NCBI GenBank assembly: GCA_947498025.1
Contig: CANMJR010000021.1
Coordinates: 1-51,951, forward strand
Origin: Helicobacteraceae bacterium
GTDB taxonomy: Bacteria; Campylobacterota; Campylobacteria; Campylobacterales; Sulfurimonadaceae
Direction of reading: 5' to 3'
Length of the DNA stretch: 51,951 bases
Position numbers and translations under genes: made by a program. Shown one piece after another: positions 35,584 through 43,870 of this stretch. The notes under the pieces are model-generated. The model searched no databases and had not been told where the DNA came from. It saw only the letters and a program-made list of their open reading frames with translations. How positions within the stretch are numbered: the stretch's first letter is position 1; each line of letters begins with the position of its first letter.

Positions 35584-38500
35584 ATGAATAATGAATTTAT
35601 TGGCAAATTATTAGAGTATTACAAAAAGACATTAGAGACGCAAGAACAAATAAAACAAAAAATCAACAAAAGTAACTTTGTAACAGTAGAAAGTGATATG
35701 AATGAACATAAAAAATTTGTAGTATTTGGTATTAAAAACAAAGACTCATATAATCTCGTTTATAATTTTTGTGAGAGATTTTTGAATGATTATAATAGTA
35801 AAGAGAAGTATGATTTCAATAAAAAAACATTTGGTGAACTTTTTGAAATCACATTTTCTCCATTGATGATTAATGTCGATGACCTATTTATAAATCCTTT
35901 TTATTTGAAAGTTGCAAATTTTGAAAATTTACAAGAAATACTTATAGCTCTTGAAGAAAATGACCTTGAAAAGAATGTTTTTAAAGGTGAGGAAGTTCTC
36001 TTAAATCCCCTTATGCTAATTGAACCGTTCGAGCTTCTTGATTTGGATTTATCAGATCGTTTGTTTAAAACGCTTGATAAAAGAAATAGCAACAATAGAA
36101 TTGATAATGTGAGGCAATTCTTTGAGTTAATTATGGATTCTGTTAACTCATGGCTTGATAAAGAATATAAAATTGAACAGATTGATTTTAAAAGAGCTAT
36201 CGAAGGACTTTTCTACTCTTTGATGCAACTTCAAAATGCACACACAAAAAACAAAGACAAAAATATTAAGAAAATGGAAAACCCTCATGTTGTAATAAAG
36301 CTTTTAACCAACAATGATGATATTAATATAAATGGATTATTGAATGTCTATAAGTCTGTCGAGCAAGCCACCGAGAATGGCAGCTTCAACGAAGACAACC
36401 TGCTATATTACTACCTTGCGGGCTCCAAACATAAACACTCCCCTGTACCTTTTGAAGAAATAAAAGACGACGAGCACTCAGTGGTATTAGACTACAAAAA
36501 AATTAAGAGCTACACAAGGGAACATCTGGGCGCATTGACGAGCGATTATGATTTAACTGATTCACAAAAATATAGTCTTCTTGCCTGTAAGTCACACTTA
36601 AAAGTAATTCCGATAAATGGACCTCCTGGCACAGGGAAAACATCTCTCTTGAGAGCTGTTATTGGAGATATTATTGTTCACAACGCAATAGAGTCATATA
36701 ATCATTTTCTTAAAACGAAAGAGATAAACTTCAATACGCCCATTATCTCATTTTCTTCAATCAACAAAGCATTGTCAAATGTTGCGAAAGGCATTATAGA
36801 AGTTTTTGACAGCCTTGAAAAAGAAAAAGAACTGTTATCGAACGATGCAGATTTCATTCTTCATCAACGATGGATTAACCCAGAAATAAGCTATTTTGAA
36901 AAGATAGAAGGCAAGAACGAGAAGAAAACCATAGATATAAATAAAGGCAGACTTTTTGCTCCGCTTTTTAAATCATCATCAAAAATTGACATCAATATGC
37001 CGTATGAAAGCGAAATAAACTGGAAGTCATTAGAGTATCTCAACAGCTACCTTATAGGTAATTACAATGAACAAATTGCTCAATATCTAAATAACTTTAA
37101 TAGGCTTGAGTTAGGCTTCCGCATGCCCCTTGAAAATTTACTTGAATTCAAAGAGCAATCACTGGAGATGGCTTTAGAGTATATGTACATTAAACTTAAC
37201 GAGTACAAGTTCGCGATAGAAACAAAAGCAGATAAGATTAAAGTCAATAGTGACTATAAAAGGTTTAACAAGCTTCTTGAAGAAATTATTTTATTTCAAA
37301 ATGCTTCTCCTCTTGTGATACAAACGAGAACCCAGTTTGAATCATATTGCAAACATCTTGATTTAAAGTTAAAACTTTTTTATGATAAATACTCCACAGT
37401 AACTAAAAATATTAAATTGATAGAAGAAGAGCTGATCAGGAAGATAAGAGCTCTTGAGCGAGAGAGAGAAGCGGAACGAGAGAATGAAGAAAAGCTTCTG
37501 CTTGAAGAGATGAATGGAATTATATGTACGATTGATAAAGTGGTTGAGTCACTTGAAGAGAGATTAAACAACGACAAACAAGAAGTATTTTTAAACAAAG
37601 AGGATAGGGTTAAAGAGATAGATAAGAATTTTTCCGGAATTATCAATAAGGTAAAAGAGTTTTTTACTCATGAAAGGTCTGCTCTTATTGCTTCTGTCGA
37701 ATCTGACTATCAGGGCAGCATAGAAGATATGGAAAAAACATTTAAAAAGCAAAAAAATGAATTTATCGAAAAAAGCAACTCTCATTTATCAATATTAAGA
37801 GGTAAATTTGATGAAGTAAAAAAACTTACGGAATCAAAATATAAAGATATCATCAATGAAGTCCATAGGGATTTCTCGGTTTTAATTAAAGAAGAAAAAG
37901 AAAAATATAGTGAAGCTACGGTTTTATTCCAGCTACATGAACTAGAGCACAATAAAGCCTTCTCGCAAGTAGAAAAGTTCAGTAAGACAATTGCTGAGTT
38001 TAGAAATATAGATATTGAATTTTTTAATGAATTCACGAAAAGACTTAATGGTGATTTTATAGGAGATGACTTAAAAATCAGAACAAAGGCTATGTTTCTG
38101 TCGTTACACATTCTTGAAGGTCTTCTATTGCTTGAAATCACAAGGGAGTCTGACATCACAAGAAAACAGCAAATCCAGAGATGTTTTTCATGCAGCAAGC
38201 AAACTCTTACAAATATTTCAACCAAAGACACAGACAAATATAAATGTGGCAGTTGTGGAGCAATCTTTGTTAATCATAATCTTCAGAAACTCGGAAGACC
38301 TTTATCGAAACAAGAAGTGGTGCAGGTTCTTACATTTAAAAAAGTGATTGTCAACGGGGAGATGTATTCGTTGCGAAGAAATACATCCGAGGGTAAAGAA
38401 CAATTCTGGAATGTTGTTCAATCTGATTATATGACAAACGATACAAAATTACATATATTAAAAAAAGCAAGCGTACTATTTCCTGTTTTAAACACAACTT

Positions 38501-39462
38501 GCCATTCTTTTGGAACAATGTTTAGCATCTCTAGTGATAAGACAATACCTAGCAGCTTTATTGAACATCTTTTTGTTGATGAAGCAGGAATGATGCTGGC
38601 TCCTTATTTGGTAAACCTATTTGCCGGAAAAAAAGTTTTTCTTTTTGGAGATGAACTACAGATAGAACCTATTTATCCATTCTCGGAGAATCCAATAATT
38701 TATCAGTATCTTTTAAATAGATATTTTCGCAAAGATGAAGATAGAAAAAAAGTACAAGACCTTTATTCAATTGAAAGCTCTAATGCAATGAAAATTGCCA
38801 ACAGTGCAGTAACTATCCATAATCCTATGTATAAAATTGATTTGCCTGGAGATGTATGGCTGCTGGATCACTTTAGATGCAGAAGAAGTATTATTGAATA
38901 CAGCAATAAAGAATTTTATAATAATTATATGATTCCAATGGTGGACGATAAACAAGGTGCTCATCATCTTCGTTTGCTAAATCATGACTTTAATTCCGAA
39001 AAAGACGGCACGAGCAGAATCAATAAGGATGAGGCCAGCTTGATTGTAAGTGAAATTTTAAAAGACATAAAAGATATAAAACGCCCAACGGAAGATGAGA
39101 TTAAGTATCTGAGAAGTATTGGAATAATCACGCCATATAAGGCGCAATCAGCCATACTGAAACAAAAGTTGGTGGAACACAAACTTGTAGAATATATACG
39201 GACAGGCACGGTTCACACCTTTCAAGGTTCAGAACAAGATATTATCTATTTCTCAACAACCGTTGGTATAAACAATAGGTCGTCTAATGATACATATATG
39301 ATAAATGTGAGCCAGCCGAATGTTATTAATGTTGCTATCACTAGAGCAAAGGAGAAATTTATTTTAGTTGGAAATACATTGAATTTACAGCTCACTAATG
39401 GGAGTTATACGAGTAAGCTTGTGGAGCATATTGAAAGCGTACATAGCAATAAAATGTTATAA
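35584..39462 (+). CDS. large SF1 (Upf1/DNA2-like) helicase with coiled coil and zinc ribbon
   Basis: The 1292-aa protein has Walker A GPPGTGKTS near residue 346, then a ~500-residue insertion with long coiled coil (about 600-800), a zinc ribbon (CFSC near 867, CGSC near 887), Walker B FVDEAGM near 998, FGDELQIEPI, the HFRCRRSI motif, GIITPYKAQ, HTFQGSEQD near 1210 and NVAITRAKE near 1270. This is the full SF1B motif set. Such helicases with large insertions occur in several anti-phage systems. The N-terminal ~320 residues are unrecognised. It is transcribed alone, with neighbours that look like accessory cargo. Confidence 0.88.
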   Translation: MNNEFIGKLLEYYKKTLETQEQIKQKINKSNFVTVESDMNEHKKFVVFGIKNKDSYNLVYNFCERFLNDYNSKEKYDFNKKTFGELFEITFSPLMINVDDLFINPFYLKVANFENLQEILIALEENDLEKNVFKGEEVLLNPLMLIEPFELLDLDLSDRLFKTLDKRNSNNRIDNVRQFFELIMDSVNSWLDKEYKIEQIDFKRAIEGLFYSLMQLQNAHTKNKDKNIKKMENPHVVIKLLTNNDDININGLLNVYKSVEQATENGSFNEDNLLYYYLAGSKHKHSPVPFEEIKDDEHSVVLDYKKIKSYTREHLGALTSDYDLTDSQKYSLLACKSHLKVIPINGPPGTGKTSLLRAVIGDIIVHNAIESYNHFLKTKEINFNTPIISFSSINKALSNVAKGIIEVFDSLEKEKELLSNDADFILHQRWINPEISYFEKIEGKNEKKTIDINKGRLFAPLFKSSSKIDINMPYESEINWKSLEYLNSYLIGNYNEQIAQYLNNFNRLELGFRMPLENLLEFKEQSLEMALEYMYIKLNEYKFAIETKADKIKVNSDYKRFNKLLEEIILFQNASPLVIQTRTQFESYCKHLDLKLKLFYDKYSTVTKNIKLIEEELIRKIRALEREREAERENEEKLLLEEMNGIICTIDKVVESLEERLNNDKQEVFLNKEDRVKEIDKNFSGIINKVKEFFTHERSALIASVESDYQGSIEDMEKTFKKQKNEFIEKSNSHLSILRGKFDEVKKLTESKYKDIINEVHRDFSVLIKEEKEKYSEATVLFQLHELEHNKAFSQVEKFSKTIAEFRNIDIEFFNEFTKRLNGDFIGDDLKIRTKAMFLSLHILEGLLLLEITRESDITRKQQIQRCFSCSKQTLTNISTKDTDKYKCGSCGAIFVNHNLQKLGRPLSKQEVVQVLTFKKVIVNGEMYSLRRNTSEGKEQFWNVVQSDYMTNDTKLHILKKASVLFPVLNTTCHSFGTMFSISSDKTIPSSFIEHLFVDEAGMMLAPYLVNLFAGKKVFLFGDELQIEPIYPFSENPIIYQYLLNRYFRKDEDRKKVQDLYSIESSNAMKIANSAVTIHNPMYKIDLPGDVWLLDHFRCRRSIIEYSNKEFYNNYMIPMVDDKQGAHHLRLLNHDFNSEKDGTSRINKDEASLIVSEILKDIKDIKRPTEDEIKYLRSIGIITPYKAQSAILKQKLVEHKLVEYIRTGTVHTFQGSEQDIIYFSTTVGINNRSSNDTYMINVSQPNVINVAITRAKEKFILVGNTLNLQLTNGSYTSKLVEHIESVHSNKML

Positions 39463-39463
39463 T
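39458..39463 (+). promoter_or_regulatory. -10 element overlapping the helicase stop
   Basis: TATAAT covers the helicase stop codon and lies 37 bases upstream of the lipoprotein ATG at 39500, giving that gene its own promoter. Confidence 0.5.
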
Positions 39464-39499
39464 ACGAGATAGTTAAAAACTAGACAAACGGAGAAATCA

Positions 39500-39832
39500 A
39501 TGAAGAAAATATTTTGCAGCATCCTGCTCATAGCAGGAATGATTACATTAACAGGTTGTGGCTCAAAACAAGTAGAGCCGGCACAGGAGATACCATATTT
39601 GAGTTTTGACAAAGGCACGGTAGTTAATTCGCAAAAAGTTTTAATAGACGGCTCTCATCAAACTCTATTAGCAGGTGAGACAACAGCAGAAAAAGGTCAA
39701 ACTTCTCTATATAAAACAACAATCTTTTTCAAAGATAAAAGTTATGTTATCTTCATAAGTAAAGAAGCAAAAACCGGAAGCATTATTGAATTCGTTTTAA
39801 AAGATGATAAGTTGACGAATATTCAATACTGA
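39500..39832 (+). CDS. small lipoprotein
   Basis: This 110-aa protein has a lipobox at residues 17-20 (LTGC), and the mature part reads as a compact beta-rich domain (QKVLIDGSHQTLLAG..., KTTIFFKDKSYVIFISK). A CGGAG site precedes the ATG. Single small lipoproteins on conjugative elements can act in surface exclusion. The sequence gives no specific clue. Confidence 0.72.
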   Translation: MKKIFCSILLIAGMITLTGCGSKQVEPAQEIPYLSFDKGTVVNSQKVLIDGSHQTLLAGETTAEKGQTSLYKTTIFFKDKSYVIFISKEAKTGSIIEFVLKDDKLTNIQY

Positions 39833-39875
39833 TGATGCATTCGTTTTAATCACCTTTTACCCTATAAGCAAATTT

Positions 39876-39904
39876 AAACCCTGTGTAGTTTTTTTACACA
39901 GGGT
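39876..39904. terminator. strong hairpin after the lipoprotein gene
   Basis: AACCCTGTGTA and TACACAGGGTT form an 11-bp perfect stem with a 7-base T-rich loop, 43 bases after the lipoprotein stop. It has the position of a terminator, although no T-run follows the stem. Confidence 0.6.
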
Positions 39905-39964
39905 TCTGTCAACTAAAGCTCCCACAAGAAAAACTTAATTAGATTGTGTCAATTAAGCACCTCA

Positions 39965-40027
39965 ACAATAGCCCTTGTTCTATTGTAATTATTAACCATA
40001 ACATAATACTATATTATGTTATGGTTA
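39965..40027. repeat. two adjacent perfect inverted repeats
   Basis: ACAATAG/CTATTGT at 39965-39986 is followed by a longer palindrome at 39993-40027, where TAACCATAACATAATA faces its exact complement across CTA (16-bp arms). This is stronger than expected by chance, even in A/T-rich DNA. It could be a protein-binding site, a small RNA hairpin or a recombination site. Confidence 0.7.
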
Positions 40028-40325
40028 CTAAAATGCTTTTTATGAATCAATCAGCCATTTGCACCAATACGATGCAATTCTAAATTATTGCTAGACAACT
40101 AATATTTTCAAGCTCAGTAACAAATAGTGAAACTCTCTTGATAACGAACTATGACCTTCCCCTCACAAATTAAAGAGCATACAATAAGCAATGAAACCAT
40201 TATGTTTTTAGTATTATGTTCAAAACATAATTTTCCATTGTAGTAATTAATAGATTTAAAGTTTCATTATTTGTTTATAGGGTTTAGAATCATCGAAGCG
40301 TGCCGCTTGAATTATGCCGAAGTTT

Positions 40326-40684
40326 TTATATAACTATAGACTCTAGTTCTCTATCAATTAGAATGGTTAGTCTTTCTGATAATGCTCTCATGGTAATCTT
40401 CTTGTATTGGAGGTTAAAATACAACAAAGCTATAGAAGAACTAAAAAAAATAAACGCAGACAGAATAACCAAAAGAGGGTTGTCGTGCCATATCAGAATA
40501 TATAGAAAGTTGGACACAGCATAGAGACCAAGAAAACCAACAAATATGGAAGCACCAGTAGGTCTTCCGTAATACGCCCTCCTAGAGGATGCTTATATGT
40601 AAACATCACAAGATGATAAAGCCTTTCTATACTATCTATTTTCTCTACTTCATCTCTAATTTTCTTTGCAAAAAATAACTCCAC
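40326..40684 (-). pseudogene. frameshifted small membrane protein gene
   Basis: Two overlapping reading frames fit one protein. The first (GTG 40684) reads VELFFAKKIRDEV...MFTYKHPL. Near 40575 the sensible sequence moves to the -1 frame, RRAYYGRPTGASIFVGFLG, and continues to the stop at 40326 with two membrane helices. Read straight, the first frame runs on to a stop at 40493 and the second has only a GTG at 40517. The joined protein would be about 120 aa. A mutation, a sequencing error in CTCTAGGAGGG, or a programmed shift could explain it. Confidence 0.5.
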
Positions 40685-41022
40685 TTCTTTCCCTTTACTT
40701 CAATATTAAATCATCCCTCTAGCCCTACTCTATTTATTGTGGAATTCCTCATTCCTTTACATTGTAAATACAGTATTGTAAATACAGTTTCGATACAACT
40801 AATTATACAAAAATTATTCGCAATATTCATACTTTTTATACTCAATTTAATATTATTGTAAGTAAATAGTTGTAAAAATAAGCATACTATATTCCAACTA
40901 CTGACGTGGCAGTTCAAACTGCTGTTTGGTTCCCTTTATCAGGGGATGCAACACATATACAGTATATATATGTCGATAAGGAATTTTGTAGAATTGTCCA
41001 ATAAGGAGAGAAGACAAAACTA
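40685..41022 (+). promoter_or_regulatory. promoter region with repeated motif, upstream of 41023
   Basis: This 338-base spacer has no gene. AAGTAAATAGTTGTAAAAA at 40860-40878 nearly repeats the sequence at 42379-42397. GCAGTT-CA-AACTGC at 40909-40922 is a perfect hairpin, and a tandem AATACAGT/AATACAG pair lies near 40767-40788. AAGGAGAG at the end is the ribosome site of the next gene. Confidence 0.5.
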
Positions 41023-41565
41023 ATGATTGTTACTTCTAATGATATAGCTAACATATTCGGCAAAGAGTATAAGCTAAGAGCGTTGAATCACGGCAGAGTA
41101 GTAGGATTGAATATCGTAGGCGGAATGTCACATATAAGCGCAGAACGCTATCCAAATGGAATATTAGCATCTGTTAATATTTTTAACATCGATGAGTTCA
41201 TAGAGTTACTTGAAAAAAGAAAGAATGATTTAGAAAGCAAAAAGGATGGCGGAGTAAGAACAGCAAAATGGCTCTCTTGTACACAAGAACATTTAAGTAA
41301 AATGCAAATGATGAGAGAAATAGCAAGACTTAAAGCAATTGCCTACTACTTTAGGAAGCTGGAAAAAGGACTTCAGGCTAACGACAATAACGGTGAGATT
41401 GTACGTCTTAGCGATAAGTTTAGAAATAATCTCTCTTTGTATTACAAGGGTTCCGACAAAGAAACCCTAATAAAATTACTAGATAGCTATATTAATATTT
41501 TAAACAACGACAAAGAGAAGAGTTTGGAATATTTTAACGCGTTTAAAAAAGAATATCGAGCATGA
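41023..41565 (+). CDS. hypothetical 180-aa protein
   Basis: The start has a strong AAGGAGAG site. The protein is soluble and mostly helical after residue 60, with an N-terminal beta-like part (YKLRALNHGRVVGLNIVGGMSHISAERYP). It resembles no family I can name. It shares the TAGTTGTAAAAATA upstream motif with the taxis operon at 42470, so the two may be co-regulated. Confidence 0.65.
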   Translation: MIVTSNDIANIFGKEYKLRALNHGRVVGLNIVGGMSHISAERYPNGILASVNIFNIDEFIELLEKRKNDLESKKDGGVRTAKWLSCTQEHLSKMQMMREIARLKAIAYYFRKLEKGLQANDNNGEIVRLSDKFRNNLSLYYKGSDKETLIKLLDSYINILNNDKEKSLEYFNAFKKEYRA

Positions 41566-41660
41566 GTAACAACAGGTCTATTTGAAAAATATTCACTATA
41601 GGCTTGATAATTTCGCTTTTTTTTGTTAAATTACATAGATATATTTAAAGGGTAAGAAAA

Positions 41661-42230
41661 ATGGCAAAATATAATAAGAAGCAAAAAGATAAGAATAGAA
41701 TCGTCTATGAACTCACTATCCTCTTACCTGCGTTTAGTTATATGTTTTCTCAATATCAGGCCACAATAGAAGAGAGAAGAGAGCTTATGAATAAAGAGGA
41801 AATAAAAGAGCTTATACCAAAAGAGCTGGAAGAAGAAGTTGCTCTTGCTGGAAAAATAACAAAAGAGATAGCTCAGGTCTTAAAGATGTTTCGCTCACTT
41901 CACCTTGAAGCAATCAAGATTAACAATCTCATAATTGACGAGATTGATACCACGAAAACTAATGCGTTTCACTTAGGATTAGCATTATTTCAGCTACATA
42001 GTGAGCAAAGGGGCAATCGGCTTATATTTAAACTAAAGAGTGAAATCACTGATCTAGAATCTCTGATTTGCAACGAACTAGATAGCAAAACAATAAACAG
42101 AACCTTTGATGTTGCACAGGAAATTGTTAAGAAAATCCAACAGCGTTTTGGTTACGAGAACGAAGTAGAGAATGAAAACATCGTCAGTTTATCCACACTC
42201 TTTGAGTCAAGAAGTCTAAAAACAGCTTAA
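41661..42230 (+). CDS. hypothetical 189-aa helical protein
   Basis: It starts after AAAGGGTAAG, 95 bases downstream of the previous gene. The product is almost entirely alpha-helical and charged, with no signal or membrane segment, and could form a helical bundle. No family recognised. It lies before the taxis genes, so a role in that group is possible but not shown. Confidence 0.62.
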   Translation: MAKYNKKQKDKNRIVYELTILLPAFSYMFSQYQATIEERRELMNKEEIKELIPKELEEEVALAGKITKEIAQVLKMFRSLHLEAIKINNLIIDEIDTTKTNAFHLGLALFQLHSEQRGNRLIFKLKSEITDLESLICNELDSKTINRTFDVAQEIVKKIQQRFGYENEVENENIVSLSTLFESRSLKTA

Positions 42231-42378
42231 TTACACTCCTTATGGGGTGCAGTAAACATACCCTCTTCCCTTATTATTTAAGATGATTCATTATAAATAA
42301 ATTACAAGTTAATATAAAATATAAATGCCGAATTATCGAAATAAACTACACTTATATTAAATAATTTAATTATACTTT

Positions 42379-42425
42379 AAGTTAATAGTTGTAAAAATAT
42401 AGATTATATTTAATGCTTATAATTA
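42379..42425 (+). promoter_or_regulatory. promoter of the cetB-cetA-like operon
   Basis: AAGTTAATAGTTGTAAAAA at 42379-42397 matches the upstream motif of 41023 except for one base. TTATAAT follows at about 42417-42424, some 46 bases before the ATG at 42470. The arrangement suggests a common promoter or operator type. Confidence 0.55.
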
Positions 42426-42469
42426 TGTTGTAGCAAATATACAATCTGCACGGCTTGGAGAGGTTATAA

Positions 42470-42946
42470 ATGAAAGAGGTTTTCTTTGAGAAAGAAGAGC
42501 ATATAGTATCAAAAACGGATACGAGAGGGATGATAACCTACTGTAATCCTTTGTTTATCAAAATGAGTGGTTACACAAAAAAGGAGCTTGTCGGCAAGCC
42601 GCACAACATAATTAGGCATCAAGATATGCCCAAGACCGTTTTTAAGATACTATGGGATACTTTAGCTCAAGGCAAAGAGGTGTTTGCCTACGTGAAGAAC
42701 AAAACAAAATGCGGAAACTACTACTGGGTATATGCTAACGTAACCCCATCCTTTGATTCATCCAATAGAGTCATAGGATACTTCTCTGTCAGACGCTCTC
42801 CGGATAAAAACAAAGTTAAAACGATAGAACAAGTCTATTCAAAACTCTCAAGAATTGAAAAGATGCAGGGAGTGGATGCTGCACTTAAAGAGCTAGCAGT
42901 TATGACAGGAGGAGTGCCGTATGAAAACTTTATCCAACAGATATAA
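42470..42946 (+). CDS. cetB: CetB/Aer-type PAS-domain energy-taxis protein
   Basis: The 158-aa protein is a single PAS domain of the FAD-binding Aer/CetB class, shown by TDTRGMITYCNPLFIKMSGY and the hallmark HNIIRHQDMPKTVFKILWDT, followed by GNYYWVYANVTP. A helical tail follows. In Campylobacter, CetB senses redox state through FAD and passes the signal to the membrane partner CetA. GGAGAGG precedes the start, and the end overlaps the cetA-like start by 26 bases, the usual bicistronic order. The partner is broken by a transposon here, so this protein may now have no target unless the host supplies one. Confidence 0.87.
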   Translation: MKEVFFEKEEHIVSKTDTRGMITYCNPLFIKMSGYTKKELVGKPHNIIRHQDMPKTVFKILWDTLAQGKEVFAYVKNKTKCGNYYWVYANVTPSFDSSNRVIGYFSVRRSPDKNKVKTIEQVYSKLSRIEKMQGVDAALKELAVMTGGVPYENFIQQI

Positions 42947-43092
42947 CATACCATATCTTACTAGAGCGAGATATATCGGTTTTACCTTGATGTTTCTTTT
43001 CCTTTTTGACTTTAGTGAATCGGTTGCTAATGGTGGGTTCCAACTAGGAGGCGCAATTAGATTTGCTGTATTTATAGTGTCTGGGATTTTTC

Positions 43093-43100
43093 TAAATATA
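43093..43100. repeat. target-site duplication, left copy (TAAATATA)
   Basis: The 8-bp sequence immediately outside the left inverted repeat is identical to 47228-47235. Eight-bp duplication is normal for IS1595-family insertion. Confidence 0.9.
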
Positions 43101-43126
43101 CGATATTATGTAGCAACCGCACAAAA
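43101..43126 (+). repeat. left terminal inverted repeat
   Basis: 26 bp, exact reverse complement of 47202-47227. The match ends inside the element at ACAAAA. Confidence 0.92.
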
Positions 43127-43186
43127 CTAATCCCGCAATTTTAGCTAAAATTTTCTCTATAAATTATCATTTTATGGAGTTTTACT

Positions 43187-43627
43187 ATGGCAGAATCACA
43201 TGTTATTTCAGCACTTGTATCAAAGAGAAGTGAAATTTTAGGTGAGGTAGAGTATCACGAAGCACTCCTCAGAGAGTATAAAGAGAATCTTGCGAGTATA
43301 GATAGAACAATCCATATCTTTGACACTTCCTACGACCTCAGAACTATAAAATCTAAAAGAGTTTCAAGAGATAGATATTTTAAAAATGGTGAAACGGTTG
43401 TTTTGATTTTAGATGCACTAAGAAAAAGCAATAAGCCGATGAAAACCGATGAAATATGCAGTACTATCGCTTCAAGAAAAGCTTTAGTTTTAGGAAGTGA
43501 GCAAGAAAAAGCAACTTTTCAAAAAGCTATAGTTGCCTCTTTAAGTAGAACAGTAGATAATAATCTAGTTGAGAGAGTTGGTCGTGACGGCTTAACTATG
43601 ATTTGGCAGATAAAAGCTGTGGTTTAA
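43187..43627 (+). CDS. passenger protein with coiled coil and winged-helix-like C-terminus
   Basis: This 146-aa protein has GGAG at a good distance before the ATG. Residues 5-45 form a coiled coil (ILGEVEYHEALLREYKENLASIDRTI). The rest (ETVVLILDALRKSNKPMKTDEICSTIAS...TVDNNLVERVGRDGLTMIWQI) has the helix-helix-helix-wing arrangement of a winged-helix DNA-binding domain. It is the first cargo gene inside the left end. It could regulate transposition or the restriction genes; no direct proof. Confidence 0.68.
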   Translation: MAESHVISALVSKRSEILGEVEYHEALLREYKENLASIDRTIHIFDTSYDLRTIKSKRVSRDRYFKNGETVVLILDALRKSNKPMKTDEICSTIASRKALVLGSEQEKATFQKAIVASLSRTVDNNLVERVGRDGLTMIWQIKAVV

Positions 43628-43641
43628 TTGTTTTACAGTGC

Positions 43642-43647
43642 TATAAT
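43642..43647 (+). promoter_or_regulatory. -10 element for the 40-aa gene
   Basis: TATAAT within GTGCTATAATG, an extended -10 form, lies 31 bases before the ATG at 43679. Confidence 0.5.
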
Positions 43648-43678
43648 GTAATTAAATTTAAACTAAAGGAAGTGTTAA

Positions 43679-43801
43679 ATGTCACAAGAAACATGTAAAC
43701 CAAAATGCGAAAAAGATGATGGTGGTCAAGACCATAGATGTAATTCTGGAAAAGATAGAACTCCTGCACAAAAAGAAGGTGATAAAAAAAAGAGTAAATA
43801 A
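43679..43801 (+). CDS. 40-aa Cys- and Lys-rich small protein
   Basis: This short gene has its own -10 element and an AAAGGAAG ribosome site. It encodes a hydrophilic protein with CKPKC near the start, a third Cys in HRCN and a basic tail ending KKKSK. The cysteines might bind a metal. Codon use looks ordinary. No family recognised. It lies between two cargo genes of the transposon and ends 69 bases from the convergent transposase end. Confidence 0.6.
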   Translation: MSQETCKPKCEKDDGGQDHRCNSGKDRTPAQKEGDKKKSK

Positions 43802-43870
43802 GAGAACCGAACACTAAGTCTCTTGATTATTCTCTTTTAGTCCTCGTCAGTATTTCAGCCAATAAAAGAG

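Larger units (their letters stand above)
39833..40325. other. gene-free spacer rich in palindromes
   Basis: This 493-base region holds no convincing gene. It has three well-formed hairpins in its first 200 bases (listed separately) and an A/T-rich remainder with looser inverted repeats such as ATTATGTT...AACATAAT near 40199-40232. Confidence 0.5.
42921..43130 (+). pseudogene. cetA: CetA-like chemoreceptor, 5' fragment
   Basis: Sixty codons of the original gene (two membrane helices, about residues 15-33 and 42-60) are followed by 9 codons from the transposon end and a stop. The ancestral frame ends at 43100. Removing the element and one copy of the 8-bp target repeat joins this exactly in frame to the fragment at 47236, giving a receptor of 484 aa. 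C. jejuni CetA has the same layout, with a membrane hairpin and no periplasmic sensor domain. Confidence 0.85.

Noticed and set aside
35584-39462. Naming the helicase as part of Mokosh, Zorya or another described defence system
   Set aside because: The required partner domains (kinase, PLD nuclease or Zor proteins) are not adjacent, and the domain layout does not match closely enough.
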